Origin: Deltaproteobacteria bacterium
GTDB lineage: Bacteria; Myxococcota_A; Polyangia; JACPQR01
DNA: 37,614 nucleotides
Assembly (NCBI GenBank): GCA_016190375.1
Contig: JACPQR010000135.1
Location: 1 to 37,614, forward strand
Direction: 5' to 3'
The translations under genes were made by a program, and so were the position numbers. How positions within the stretch are numbered: the first letter of the stretch is position 1; every line of letters starts with the position of its first letter. Below are positions 8,126 to 16,670 of the stretch, in pieces. The notes beneath the pieces were generated by a model. It saw only the letters and a program-made list of their open reading frames with translations. It ran no database searches and had not been told where the DNA came from.

Positions 8126-8805
8126 CCGTGACGAGGGCGAGGATCCTCGTGGTCGAGGACGACGCGTCGATCCGCGCCGGGCTGGAGCTGAACCTCGGCG
8201 CCGAGGGGTACGAGGTGGCCGCGGCCGTGACCGGCGAGCAGGCGCTCGAGATCGCGAAGGGCTCGAGCCCCGAGCTCATCATCCTCGACATCATGCTTCC
8301 CAAGATGAGCGGCTTCGACGTGCTCGAGCGGCTCCGCAGGGACGGGTGGACCGGCGGCGTGGTCGTCCTGTCGGCGCGGGGGCACGAGCTGGACAAGGTG
8401 ACGGGGCTGCAGCTCGGCGCCGACGACTACCTCACGAAGCCCTTCGGGCTGTCGGAGCTCCTGGCTCGCGTGGCCGCCGTCCTGCGTCGGACCAGGGCGC
8501 CCGCCGCGGACTGCATCCGCTTCAGCGACGTCGAGGTCGACCTGCGACGGCGCGAGGTGAGAAAGGCGAGCGCCGTGGTGCCCATGACGAAGCTCGAGTT
8601 CGACCTGCTCGTCTACCTGGCTCGAAACGCGGGCAGGACGCTGGAGCGGGCCCAGATCCTCCGGGAGGTCTGGCAGCAGGCCGCCGGGACCGGAAGGACC
8701 GTGGACAACTTCGTCGCCCAGCTCCGGCAGAAGCTCGAGGACGACCCCGACAGCCCGAGGCACCTCGTCACGCTCCGGGGCGTCGGCTACCGGTTCGATC
8801 CGTGA
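8122..8805 (+). CDS. OmpR/PhoB-family response regulator
   Basis: 227 residues. The receiver domain has acidic residues at 13-14, phospho-acceptor Asp56 in ILDIMLP, Ser84 and Lys106 in YLTKPF. A winged-helix DNA-binding domain follows (about 130-227, ending RGVGYRFDP). It is the cognate partner of the upstream kinase by 4-bp overlap and is itself followed with GTGA overlap by the flavoenzyme gene. The start is the ATG at 8122; reading further upstream in this frame enters the kinase gene. Confidence 0.92.
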   Translation: MTVTRARILVVEDDASIRAGLELNLGAEGYEVAAAVTGEQALEIAKGSSPELIILDIMLPKMSGFDVLERLRRDGWTGGVVVLSARGHELDKVTGLQLGADDYLTKPFGLSELLARVAAVLRRTRAPAADCIRFSDVEVDLRRREVRKASAVVPMTKLEFDLLVYLARNAGRTLERAQILREVWQQAAGTGRTVDNFVAQLRQKLEDDPDSPRHLVTLRGVGYRFDP

Positions 8806-10418
8806 GACCAGCCGAGACGAGCTTCGCTCGCTGGGGCCCCCGGGGACCCGCCGAACCTCTCAGGGCCATCGTCGTCGGCTCCGGGATCGGAGGGTCTGCG
8901 GCGGCTGCGCTCCTGGCGCACGCGGGGATCCCGACGACGCTCGTCGAGAAGAACCGGCGGCTCGGCGGGTCCTGCGCCGGCTACGACAAGCAGGGCTTCC
9001 GGATCGACATCGGCACACACATGTTCTGCCGCGGCCCCGTGGGACCGATCGGCGAGGTCCTGCGCCGGGTCGGCAGGGACGGCGCCATCGACTTCCGGCG
9101 AACGCACGACATCGCGGAGGTGAGGGTCGTCGATCGCACCCGGTCGGGCGAGATCCTGCGAGTGACCGTCCCGGCGGAGCTCTACCGGATGCCGCGCTTC
9201 GTGTGGGAGGGCGCCAGGGCGCTGGGGCTCACCGCGCGAGAGGTCGCGCGGGTCTCGCGGATGTTCGCGCACATCCTCTCGATGTCCCCGGACGAGATCG
9301 ACTCGTGGAACGACCGGACGGTCGAGGAGCTCGTGTCGCGCTACACGGACCACGGTCCCACCATCGGGATGTTCGCGTTCCTCCTGGGGCTCTACTTCAT
9401 CCTGCCTTACTGGGAGGTCTCGGCGGGCGAGGCCGTCTGGTCCTTCCAGAACATGGTCCGCGACAACTGGCTCAGCTACCCCATGGGCGGCTCGCGCGCG
9501 GTGCCCGAGACGTACTGCAAGATCGCGCGCGAGCACGGCGCCGAGGTCCGCACCGGCTGCGCGGTCCGCCGGATCCTCGTCGAACGCGGAGAGGTCCGGG
9601 GCGTCGAGCTCGTGGACGGCACGACGCTCGGGGCTCGGATCGTCGTCTCGACGTCGAGCCTGAAGACGACGGTGGGGCGGCTCGTGGGAGAGGAGCACTT
9701 CCCCGGGGCCTACGTCGACCGCGTGCGTGCGATCCGGGGCTCGTACATCGCCGTCCAGGCGAAGATCGGGCTGAAGAGGAAGCTGGTGTCGGCCGGCGCG
9801 ATCGTCGGCGGCGTGGGCGCCGACGTCGACCTCCTGCGGATGTCCACGGACGACATCAAGGCGACGTACGCGAACGTCGCCACCGGACGCGTGCCGGCCG
9901 TCGTGCCCTACTACTGCCCCGTTCCGACGAACTTCGACCCGGGCCTCGCGCCGCCGGGCTGCCAGCTCCTCACCGTCTGCGCGGTCGCGCCGACGAGCGA
10001 CATCCCGCTGGTCGACCCCGGCCCCGAATGGGAAGAGGCGATGCTCCGCACGATGCGGCTCGTCGTTCCGGGCCTGGAAGACGAAGCGCTGTTCATCGAT
10101 CGCTTCTCCGTGCCGTTCATCGAGCGCTGGATCGGCAAGGAGCTCGGCCCCGCAGTCTCGACCGGCCAGACGCCCGGACAGGTGGCCGACAAGCGGCCCA
10201 AGGTCTGGACCCCGGTGCGCGGCCTCTACGTCGCCGGTTGCGCCGCCGGCGCCCGAGGCGTCGGCACCGAGCTGGCCGCCGCGAGCGCGATCGAGTGCGT
10301 CGACCGCATCCTCGCCGATCTCGGCCGCGAGCCTCCTGCGGCGCGCCCCGCCGGCGCGCTCGACGACGCGACCGCGCGCCTCTTCGCCTCCGTCGCCTGG
10401 GCCACGCGAGCGAGCTGA
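8802..10418 (+). CDS. FAD-dependent oxidoreductase, phytoene desaturase/CrtISO-like
   Basis: 538 residues from a GTG overlapping the regulator's TGA. The N-terminal dinucleotide-binding motif GSGIGGS (26-32) and the acidic end of strand 2 (LVEKNRRLGGSCAGY) mark a Rossmann FAD site. A C-terminal LYVAGCAAGARGVGTELA segment is the second FAD-contact region of the amine-oxidase/CrtI superfamily. The size matches carotenoid desaturases, isomerases and related flavoenzymes. The substrate is unknown and no carotenoid genes lie nearby. As the fourth gene of a fully overlapping operon it is presumably an output of, or redox input to, the two-component pair. Confidence 0.8.
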   Translation: MRPAETSFARWGPRGPAEPLRAIVVGSGIGGSAAAALLAHAGIPTTLVEKNRRLGGSCAGYDKQGFRIDIGTHMFCRGPVGPIGEVLRRVGRDGAIDFRRTHDIAEVRVVDRTRSGEILRVTVPAELYRMPRFVWEGARALGLTAREVARVSRMFAHILSMSPDEIDSWNDRTVEELVSRYTDHGPTIGMFAFLLGLYFILPYWEVSAGEAVWSFQNMVRDNWLSYPMGGSRAVPETYCKIAREHGAEVRTGCAVRRILVERGEVRGVELVDGTTLGARIVVSTSSLKTTVGRLVGEEHFPGAYVDRVRAIRGSYIAVQAKIGLKRKLVSAGAIVGGVGADVDLLRMSTDDIKATYANVATGRVPAVVPYYCPVPTNFDPGLAPPGCQLLTVCAVAPTSDIPLVDPGPEWEEAMLRTMRLVVPGLEDEALFIDRFSVPFIERWIGKELGPAVSTGQTPGQVADKRPKVWTPVRGLYVAGCAAGARGVGTELAAASAIECVDRILADLGREPPAARPAGALDDATARLFASVAWATRAS

Positions 10419-10473
10419 GGCTCCGGGCAGGCTCTTATCCCGACACCGGCCCAGGCCGTAGCCCTCTTCGTAC

Positions 10474-11721
10474 ATGCCTTCATCTGCTGCCCGATGGGAC
10501 GTGACCCTGGACGACCTGCGTGGAGCGCTGGCCCGGGGCGAGCTGGTCTTCTACTTCCAGCCGAAGGTGTCCATGGTCCTCGGCACGCTGTGCGGCGCGG
10601 AGGCGCTGATCCGCTGGCGGCGCGGCGACGGATCGATCGTGCCGCCGGCGGCCTTCATCCCGCTCGCGGAGTCGAGCGGCTTCATCACCGAGATCACGCT
10701 CGGCATGCTCGACGAGCTCGTGGCGGACCTGGCGATCCTGCACGCCGTGGACCGGGGCCTGGTCGTGTCGTTCAACGCCTCGGCGCGCGACTTCGAGGAG
10801 CGGCGCCTGGTGGACTCGCTGGTGCGGCTCCTGGACGGCGGGCTCTTGCCGGCAGGCGGCGTGGAGGTCGAGCTCACGGAGTCCGCGGTCCTGGCCGCCG
10901 GACCGCCGCTGGTCGAGCGCCTCGACGTCCTGCGCAAGCGCGGGGTCTCGCTCGCCATGGACGACTTCGGGACGGGCTACTCCAGCATCGACACGCTCTC
11001 GAGGCTCCCGTTCACGACCCTCAAGGTCGACCAGGGGATCGTCGGCCGGATGCAGGAGTCGGCGAAGGACGCGACGATCGTCGAGTCGAGCATCCGACTG
11101 GCCCACTGCCTGGGGCTGGACATCGTGGCCGAGGGGATCGAGACCGAGGCGGTGTTCCTGAGGCTCCAGGCAGCCGGCTGCTCGGTCGGGCAAGGCTTCT
11201 GGATGGGGCGTCCCATGCCGCTCGACGACCTCGTCGCCCTCCTGCGCTCTGGGCGCCGCTGGCCGGCCGGCGCGATCGGGCTCGTGCACATGGCGATGCT
11301 CGATCACCTCGAGTGGCGCAAGGCGCTCGTCGATGCGCTGCTGTCGGCCGAGCCAGGCGGCAACCCCCCGCCGCCCGACGCCTTCAGCCGCTTCGACATC
11401 GAGCCGACGGAGTGCCGGCTGGGCCGCTGGTACAAGGGACCGGCGAAGGAGCTCGCCGGCATCGCGGCCTTCGCCGAGCTCGAAGAGCCACACGATGCCC
11501 TGCACGCTTGCGGCAAGCGCATCGTGAGCGCATCGCTGCGGGGAGTGCGGTTCCACGACCTCGTGTCCGAGATGCGCGACCTCACCCGGCACTCGACGCG
11601 CATCATCGGGCTCTTGCAGGAGCTCGAGCACGCCGTCCTCGAGCGCCTCGCCGACGGCGAGAGGGCGAGGTCCGGGCAACAGCGCGAGGCCCGCGCATCG
11701 GCCGCGGCGGCGCCCCGCTGA
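10474..11721 (+). CDS. c-di-GMP phosphodiesterase (EAL) fused to a CZB zinc-sensing domain
   Basis: 415 residues, cytoplasmic. The EAL domain (about 12-258) keeps its catalytic residues: E43 in EALIR, N101, E136 in ELTES, D163-D164 in DDFGTGYSS, K184, E220 in AEGIE and Q240. It is therefore predicted to hydrolyse c-di-GMP to pGpG. The C-terminal part (about 270-352) fits the chemoreceptor zinc-binding (CZB) pattern: His278, Cys314 in CRLGRWY, His340 and His344. Zinc occupancy would thus tune phosphodiesterase activity, the mirror image of the CZB-GGDEF enzyme DgcZ of E. coli. The final 74 bp are part of the 274-bp repeat also present at 24438. Confidence 0.88.
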   Translation: MPSSAARWDVTLDDLRGALARGELVFYFQPKVSMVLGTLCGAEALIRWRRGDGSIVPPAAFIPLAESSGFITEITLGMLDELVADLAILHAVDRGLVVSFNASARDFEERRLVDSLVRLLDGGLLPAGGVEVELTESAVLAAGPPLVERLDVLRKRGVSLAMDDFGTGYSSIDTLSRLPFTTLKVDQGIVGRMQESAKDATIVESSIRLAHCLGLDIVAEGIETEAVFLRLQAAGCSVGQGFWMGRPMPLDDLVALLRSGRRWPAGAIGLVHMAMLDHLEWRKALVDALLSAEPGGNPPPPDAFSRFDIEPTECRLGRWYKGPAKELAGIAAFAELEEPHDALHACGKRIVSASLRGVRFHDLVSEMRDLTRHSTRIIGLLQELEHAVLERLADGERARSGQQREARASAAAAPR

Positions 11722-11921
11722 AGGTCATCGGGGGTGGATGACCGCGAAGGAGCGCACGCTCTCGACGTTCATTGCCGCTCTTCTCCCCTCCCCGGCCACG
11801 GCCGGGCCTGCTTCACCTCGACGTGCCGCCCGCCGCCATCCTCGACCAGCTTCCACTCGACGTCCATGGGCAGCGCCGCGAACCCTTCGGGCGGGTCGTA
11901 GAATGCGCCGAAGTGCCGTCG
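11648..11921 (+). repeat. 274-bp direct repeat, left copy (island boundary)
   Basis: It matches 24438-24711 over 274 bp with seven differences by eye (11681, 11739, 11776, 11781, 11838, 11895, 11919). It contains the 3' end of the EAL-CZB gene, a short spacer and the last 51 codons of a PEP-utiliser gene on the minus strand. Both end abruptly against island sequence in one copy or the other. Confidence 0.93.
11769..11921 (-). pseudogene. 3' remnant of the PEP-utilising lipoprotein gene
   Basis: It encodes the last 50 residues (RRHFGAFYDPPEGFAALP through RPWPGRGEERQ) of the protein whose intact gene is at 24559-26514, with one residue difference at the end. Nothing upstream of it in this frame resembles that protein. 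The remaining gap to 12159 has no convincing gene. A plus-strand stretch near 11925-11965 reads ECDDGIDNDEG, reminiscent of MopE-type metal-binding motifs, and may be another scrap. Confidence 0.85.
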
Positions 11922-12159
11922 GAGGTCGAGTGCGACGACGGTATCGACAACGACGAGGGCCTCGCACACCCCTGGATCGCCCATCTTCACCCCCGGCACG
12001 CCTCCCGTCCAGCGAGCCAGGGTTCACGTGCCGGCCTTTTCGCCGATTCGAAAGTCCCATGCGCCGGCCTGCCCGGCGAAGACGCGCCCGGAGAGCGTCT
12101 ATGCGCTGCGGGTCCCCGAGCTCTGACGATCACGCGCCGTCGCGCTGCGTCGTGCTTTC

Positions 12160-13653
12160 TCAGTCTCGGCAACGCCCGCTGCTGCACGTGTGGCCCGATT
12201 GACATTGCTGGCCGCACCGGCCGCAGTTCTCCTCGTCGTCCGCGAGCGAGGTGCAGTCGGCGGCGCAGCAGGTCTCGCCCCATCGGCACGAGCGGTCGCA
12301 TGCGCCGCAGCTCGACTCGTCCGACTCGAGGTCCCTGCATTCGCCGCTGCAACAGGCGCTGGCCAGCGTCCCGTCACAGTCGGGCCCGCCCTCGCCGCAA
12401 CGGCAGTCACCCTGGTAGCAGGCCTCTCCCGGGTCGCAGATGGTCTCGCAGTCGCCGCAGGCCGCGGTCGAGAAGTCCTCCAGGCGGCGGCAGGTGCCGG
12501 AGCAGCAAACCTCGCCCGGGCCGCACGGGGCGTCGCAGCCGCCGCAATGGTCGCGAGAGCCGCTCGTGCGGACGCAGGCGCCGCCGCAGCAAGCCTCGCC
12601 GCGGTCCGCGTCGCATGCAGCGTCGTTTCCGCAACGGCAGATTCCCGAGTCGCAGGTCTCGCCGGCAGCGCAGCGCTTGGCGCAACCACCGCAGTTCTCC
12701 GGGTCGGCCAGCACCCCGACGCAGGCCCCCCCGCAACAGTCCTCGCCCGGCCCGCAGGCGACACCGCATTCGCCGCAGTTGAGGACGTCGACGTCGGTCT
12801 CGGCGCAGGTGCCGCCGCAGCAGCTCCCCGCGTCGTTCCAATCGCCGCAAGCTGCATCCTGGTCGCAGGTGCAGCGACCGCCGACGCACTCGCGCAGGAA
12901 CCCGCAGGCTTTCCAGCAGCCGCCGCAGTTCCACGCGTCGCTCTGCGTGTCCGTGCAGCCCCAGAGGCAGCAGTCGGACCCTTCCTCGCAGCTTCTGCCC
13001 CCGCAGGTGCAGGCGCCGCTCACGCAGCTCGCGAACCCCGCGCAATCCGTGCCGCACTCGCCGCAGCTCGATTCGTCCTGCGCCAGGTCCACCGGCCGGC
13101 CGGAGCAGCACCCGGCGAGGCCCTCGTCTGGCGTGCCGCTGCAATCGTCGTCGAGACCGTTGCACAGGTCCTCGGCGCCCGGGTGGATGCGGGAGTCTCC
13201 GTCATCGCAGTCCGCCGGTACCGTGCCGCCGCAGGGGGCGAGGAAGCCGTCACCGTCCGCATCCTGCCACTCGTCGATCTCGCGGTCGCAGTCGTCGTCC
13301 TTGCCGTCGCACCGTTCGGTCGCCCCGGGGTATGCATTCTCGTCCCCGTCGTCGCAGTCGTCGCGGGCGACGAAGCCGTCGCCGTCGGTGTCGGCCACGC
13401 CCGAGACGCACAGGCCGCCGGAGCAGACGTCACCCACGTTCTCGCAGACGACGCCGGTGCAGGGATCGACCGGAACGCACACGCCGGCGGTGCAGGCCGT
13501 CCCCGGAGCGCAGCTCACCCGAGCACAGAGCGCGTCGGTTGCGTCGATGTCGGCTCCGGCGTCGGAGGACGACGACCCGTCACAGCGCGCCGACAGGGCC
13601 CCGGCCAGGACGAGGACGATGGCTGCGCCAGCCGGCAGACGCTTGGCCGACAT
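12160..13653 (-). CDS. Secreted MopE-like metal-binding, cysteine-rich repeat protein
   Basis: 497 residues. The N-terminal signal segment (about 5-23) ends at SARC, an atypical lipobox (Arg at -1), so whether it is lipidated is uncertain. Residues 88-178 hold MopE-type metal-binding repeats (DTDGDGF, DDCDDGDENAYPGA, ERCDGKDDDCDREIDE, then a second set). From about 181 to the end come roughly eight Cys-rich modules of the form CCxGxCxDLxxDxxNCGxCGxxC. Such proteins are surface-exposed and structured by disulfides or metals; MopE itself binds copper. The start at 13653 places the hydrophobic segment first. TAGCAT lies 10 nt upstream. Confidence 0.8.
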   Translation of the reverse strand: MSAKRLPAGAAIVLVLAGALSARCDGSSSSDAGADIDATDALCARVSCAPGTACTAGVCVPVDPCTGVVCENVGDVCSGGLCVSGVADTDGDGFVARDDCDDGDENAYPGATERCDGKDDDCDREIDEWQDADGDGFLAPCGGTVPADCDDGDSRIHPGAEDLCNGLDDDCSGTPDEGLAGCCSGRPVDLAQDESSCGECGTDCAGFASCVSGACTCGGRSCEEGSDCCLWGCTDTQSDAWNCGGCWKACGFLRECVGGRCTCDQDAACGDWNDAGSCCGGTCAETDVDVLNCGECGVACGPGEDCCGGACVGVLADPENCGGCAKRCAAGETCDSGICRCGNDAACDADRGEACCGGACVRTSGSRDHCGGCDAPCGPGEVCCSGTCRRLEDFSTAACGDCETICDPGEACYQGDCRCGEGGPDCDGTLASACCSGECRDLESDESSCGACDRSCRWGETCCAADCTSLADDEENCGRCGQQCQSGHTCSSGRCRD

Positions 13654-13666
13654 CGCTCGGCTGATG

Positions 13667-13926
13667 CTAGCAGAGGGTGGGCCTCGCTGAGACGTATGGG
13701 ATCTGGTGCCGTTCGGCGCAGATCCGACCAGGAGTCGTCGCCGCCCGTGAACGTTGTCGGGTAGCTCCGGGCAGTCGCTCGCCAGACACGCGAGTGCGCG
13801 AATGTTCCCGTTGACCCCGAAGCAGCTCAGGTGTCCCTGAATGCGCCTCAGCAGCGCGGAGTGCTGCTCGCGAGCACGCCCTGCGCACCGCCCGGGAGCT
13901 GCAGGCGAAGCTGGCGCCACCGCCAC
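13667..13926 (-). pseudogene. Decayed C-terminus of a group II intron-type reverse transcriptase
   Basis: The minus strand reads REQHSALLRRIQGH then LSCFGVNGNIRAL, matching the conserved REQH...L..KLRGHYAYYGVTGN segment of LtrA-like reverse transcriptase C-termini. Further on, an RVWRA piece and a QRSRAATTPGRI...ERHQIP piece appear in the other two frames, in the order expected for the same protein, implying two frameshifts. No catalytic YxDD part is present, so only about the last 80 residues survive, wedged between two island genes. Confidence 0.6.
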
Positions 13927-13927
13927 G

Positions 13928-14956
13928 TCAGAGGTTCTTCGATCTCAGGTCGAACCAGTCCGGCTCGACGCAGAGCCCGCAGGCATCGCCACCACGGAAG
14001 AGGGCGCATGCATCGGCGTCGTCGGCCAAGAAGCAGCGGTACCACGCGGCGTACACGCGCTTGACCTGGATTCCCTGTGGAGTCGCGGCGCCCAGGATGC
14101 TCGGCACCGCGATGTGGTCCGTGCTCTTCAGACCGGCCAAGAACGTGGGGCCAGTCGAGGACAGCCAGCTCAGCTGGATGGAGGGGTTCATGAAGTCCAG
14201 GTCGCCGGTGATCAACAGCGCCGCGCGCCCGAGCGGGCTGCCCCCGCCCTGCACGTTGACGATGGCCTCCACATTGGGGTGGCCGGCGGCCATGGAGGCA
14301 CCGATGCCTCCCTGCGAATGCCCCGCAACGCCGGCACGCGGGCTCAGCCGTTCGAAGAACGGGCTATCGGGATCCTCGTTCTGGGCGAGCAGCCAATCGA
14401 TCCCCACGCGGTGGTCCAGGCCCGTGCCGGCCATCGGGCTCGGCGAGGCAATCACCACGATGCCCCAGCTTGCGACGTGCCGGTTGAGGTGGTCGTAGAC
14501 GAGGGACCCGACGACGCCCGTGCCATTGCCCCAAGCGGCGATCGGATGCGGGCACCCGGGCTGCCAGCTCGCCGGGTAGAAGACCGTGAACCCCGCCGGT
14601 CCCGCCATGGTCGCGGTCTCGTAGGGGCCTTCCTCCGCGTAGTCGCCCGAGCCGGGGAGACACCCGTTCGCGTCCGCGGTCACCGGAACACACGCGGCCC
14701 CGGAGGCCTCGAACCCGTCCTCGCAGGAACACGTGGGCGCCCCCGCGCTCGCTTGGCAGAAGCCGTGCCCGGAACATGTCACCCCTCGACAGGGGTCGTC
14801 CGGCGACTCGAGGTCCGCGTCGTCCCACACCGCGCCGGCATCGCGATCGTCCGCCGCTTCGCCGTCGGCGGCGACGGGGGACACGCACGCAGCTGGCGGC
14901 AGTAGGGCCAGCAGGACCGCCAGGACGATGCCGCCTGGTCTTCTCGGTTCGCTCAT
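13928..14956 (-). CDS. Lipoprotein with EGF-like module and alpha/beta-hydrolase (esterase) domain
   Basis: 342 residues. The signal peptide ends in lipobox PAAC (Cys24), giving a lipoprotein. An Asp/Glu-rich linker leads to a six-cysteine EGF-like module (about 54-92), then a chlorophyllase/cutinase-like hydrolase domain with nucleophile Ser214 in GHSQGG, acid candidates Asp252/Asp254 in TGDLDFM and His281 in TDHIAV. It most likely hydrolyses an ester or polyester outside the cell; the substrate is unknown. A sigma-54-type promoter (14985-14970) predicts transcription from about 3 nt before the ATG, with a palindromic activator site further upstream. The stop lies 2 bp from the reverse-transcriptase remnant. 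Confidence 0.8.
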   Translation of the reverse strand: MSEPRRPGGIVLAVLLALLPPAACVSPVAADGEAADDRDAGAVWDDADLESPDDPCRGVTCSGHGFCQASAGAPTCSCEDGFEASGAACVPVTADANGCLPGSGDYAEEGPYETATMAGPAGFTVFYPASWQPGCPHPIAAWGNGTGVVGSLVYDHLNRHVASWGIVVIASPSPMAGTGLDHRVGIDWLLAQNEDPDSPFFERLSPRAGVAGHSQGGIGASMAAGHPNVEAIVNVQGGGSPLGRAALLITGDLDFMNPSIQLSWLSSTGPTFLAGLKSTDHIAVPSILGAATPQGIQVKRVYAAWYRCFLADDADACALFRGGDACGLCVEPDWFDLRSKNL

Positions 14957-14969
14957 GCGGGCCAAACCC

Positions 14970-14985
14970 AGCAGCAACCGTGCCG
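14970..14985 (-). promoter_or_regulatory. Predicted sigma-54 promoter A (-24/-12)
   Basis: The minus strand reads CGGCACGGTTGCTGCT: GG and GC are exactly 10 nt apart, and 14 of 16 positions match promoter C. The expected start is near 14959, 3 nt before the esterase ATG. It departs from consensus at the T before GG and in CTGC for TTGC. Confidence 0.6.
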
Positions 14986-15046
14986 AGCCGTCCCGCGGAA
15001 GCAGACGCGTTTTTCCGCGCTTTCGAAGCCTCCGCGCTCCGGCAAT

Positions 15047-15062
15047 GCTGCCCGCGGGCAAC
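15047..15062. promoter_or_regulatory. Predicted activator site A (16-bp palindrome)
   Basis: GCTGCC-CGCG-GGCAAC, centred about 95 bp upstream of the predicted start of promoter A. Its sister sites are at 16528-16543 and 23534-23549. A separate perfect hairpin (7-bp arms, AAC loop) at 15053-15069 overlaps it, so a terminator or REP-like role is an alternative. Confidence 0.6.
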
Positions 15063-15091
15063 GCCCGCGTGAGGTCGGCGATTCCCGGCTT

Positions 15092-16447
<1,356 letters not shown>

Positions 16448-16453
16448 GCCTTC

Positions 16454-16459
16454 ACGATA
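16454..16459 (-). promoter_or_regulatory. Predicted -10 box TATCGT of the island activator
   Basis: Minus-strand TATCGT lies 6 nt before the GTG at 16447, the leaderless geometry seen throughout the window. Confidence 0.45.
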
Positions 16460-16527
16460 TCACGGCCCGTCCGCGGTCGAGCACCGCGCCCGCGCGCCCG
16501 GTGTGTAGACCACGTTCAACGATCGGG

Positions 16528-16543
16528 GTTGCCGTCGGGCAAC
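16528..16543. promoter_or_regulatory. Predicted activator site B (16-bp palindrome)
   Basis: GTTGCC-GTCG-GGCAAC, centred about 120 bp upstream of the predicted start of promoter B. CGATC and GATCG flank it and extend the symmetry. Confidence 0.65.
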
Positions 16544-16629
16544 GATCGCCTTGGAGCGAGCCGCCGTCGGGCGCCGTGACGCCGGCGGCTCCGGCGCAGA
16601 TCCCGCGGGCGTGGCCGTCGGCGCGCAGG

Positions 16630-16645
16630 CGGCACCGCTCTTGCT
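16630..16645 (+). promoter_or_regulatory. Predicted sigma-54 promoter B (-24/-12)
   Basis: CGGCACCGCTCTTGCT has the 10-nt GG-to-GC spacing and a perfect TTGCT. The start is expected near 16656, just before the ribosome-binding sequence gggaggtgg (16658-16666) and the ATG at 16671. Confidence 0.65.
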
Positions 16646-16670
16646 GCTCCGACGGCTGGGAGGTGGTCGC

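Noticed and set aside
12190..13764. 524-residue plus-strand alanine-rich frame
   Set aside because: It is a mirror of the Cys-rich repeats on the minus strand. It has no protein-like pattern beyond repeat composition.
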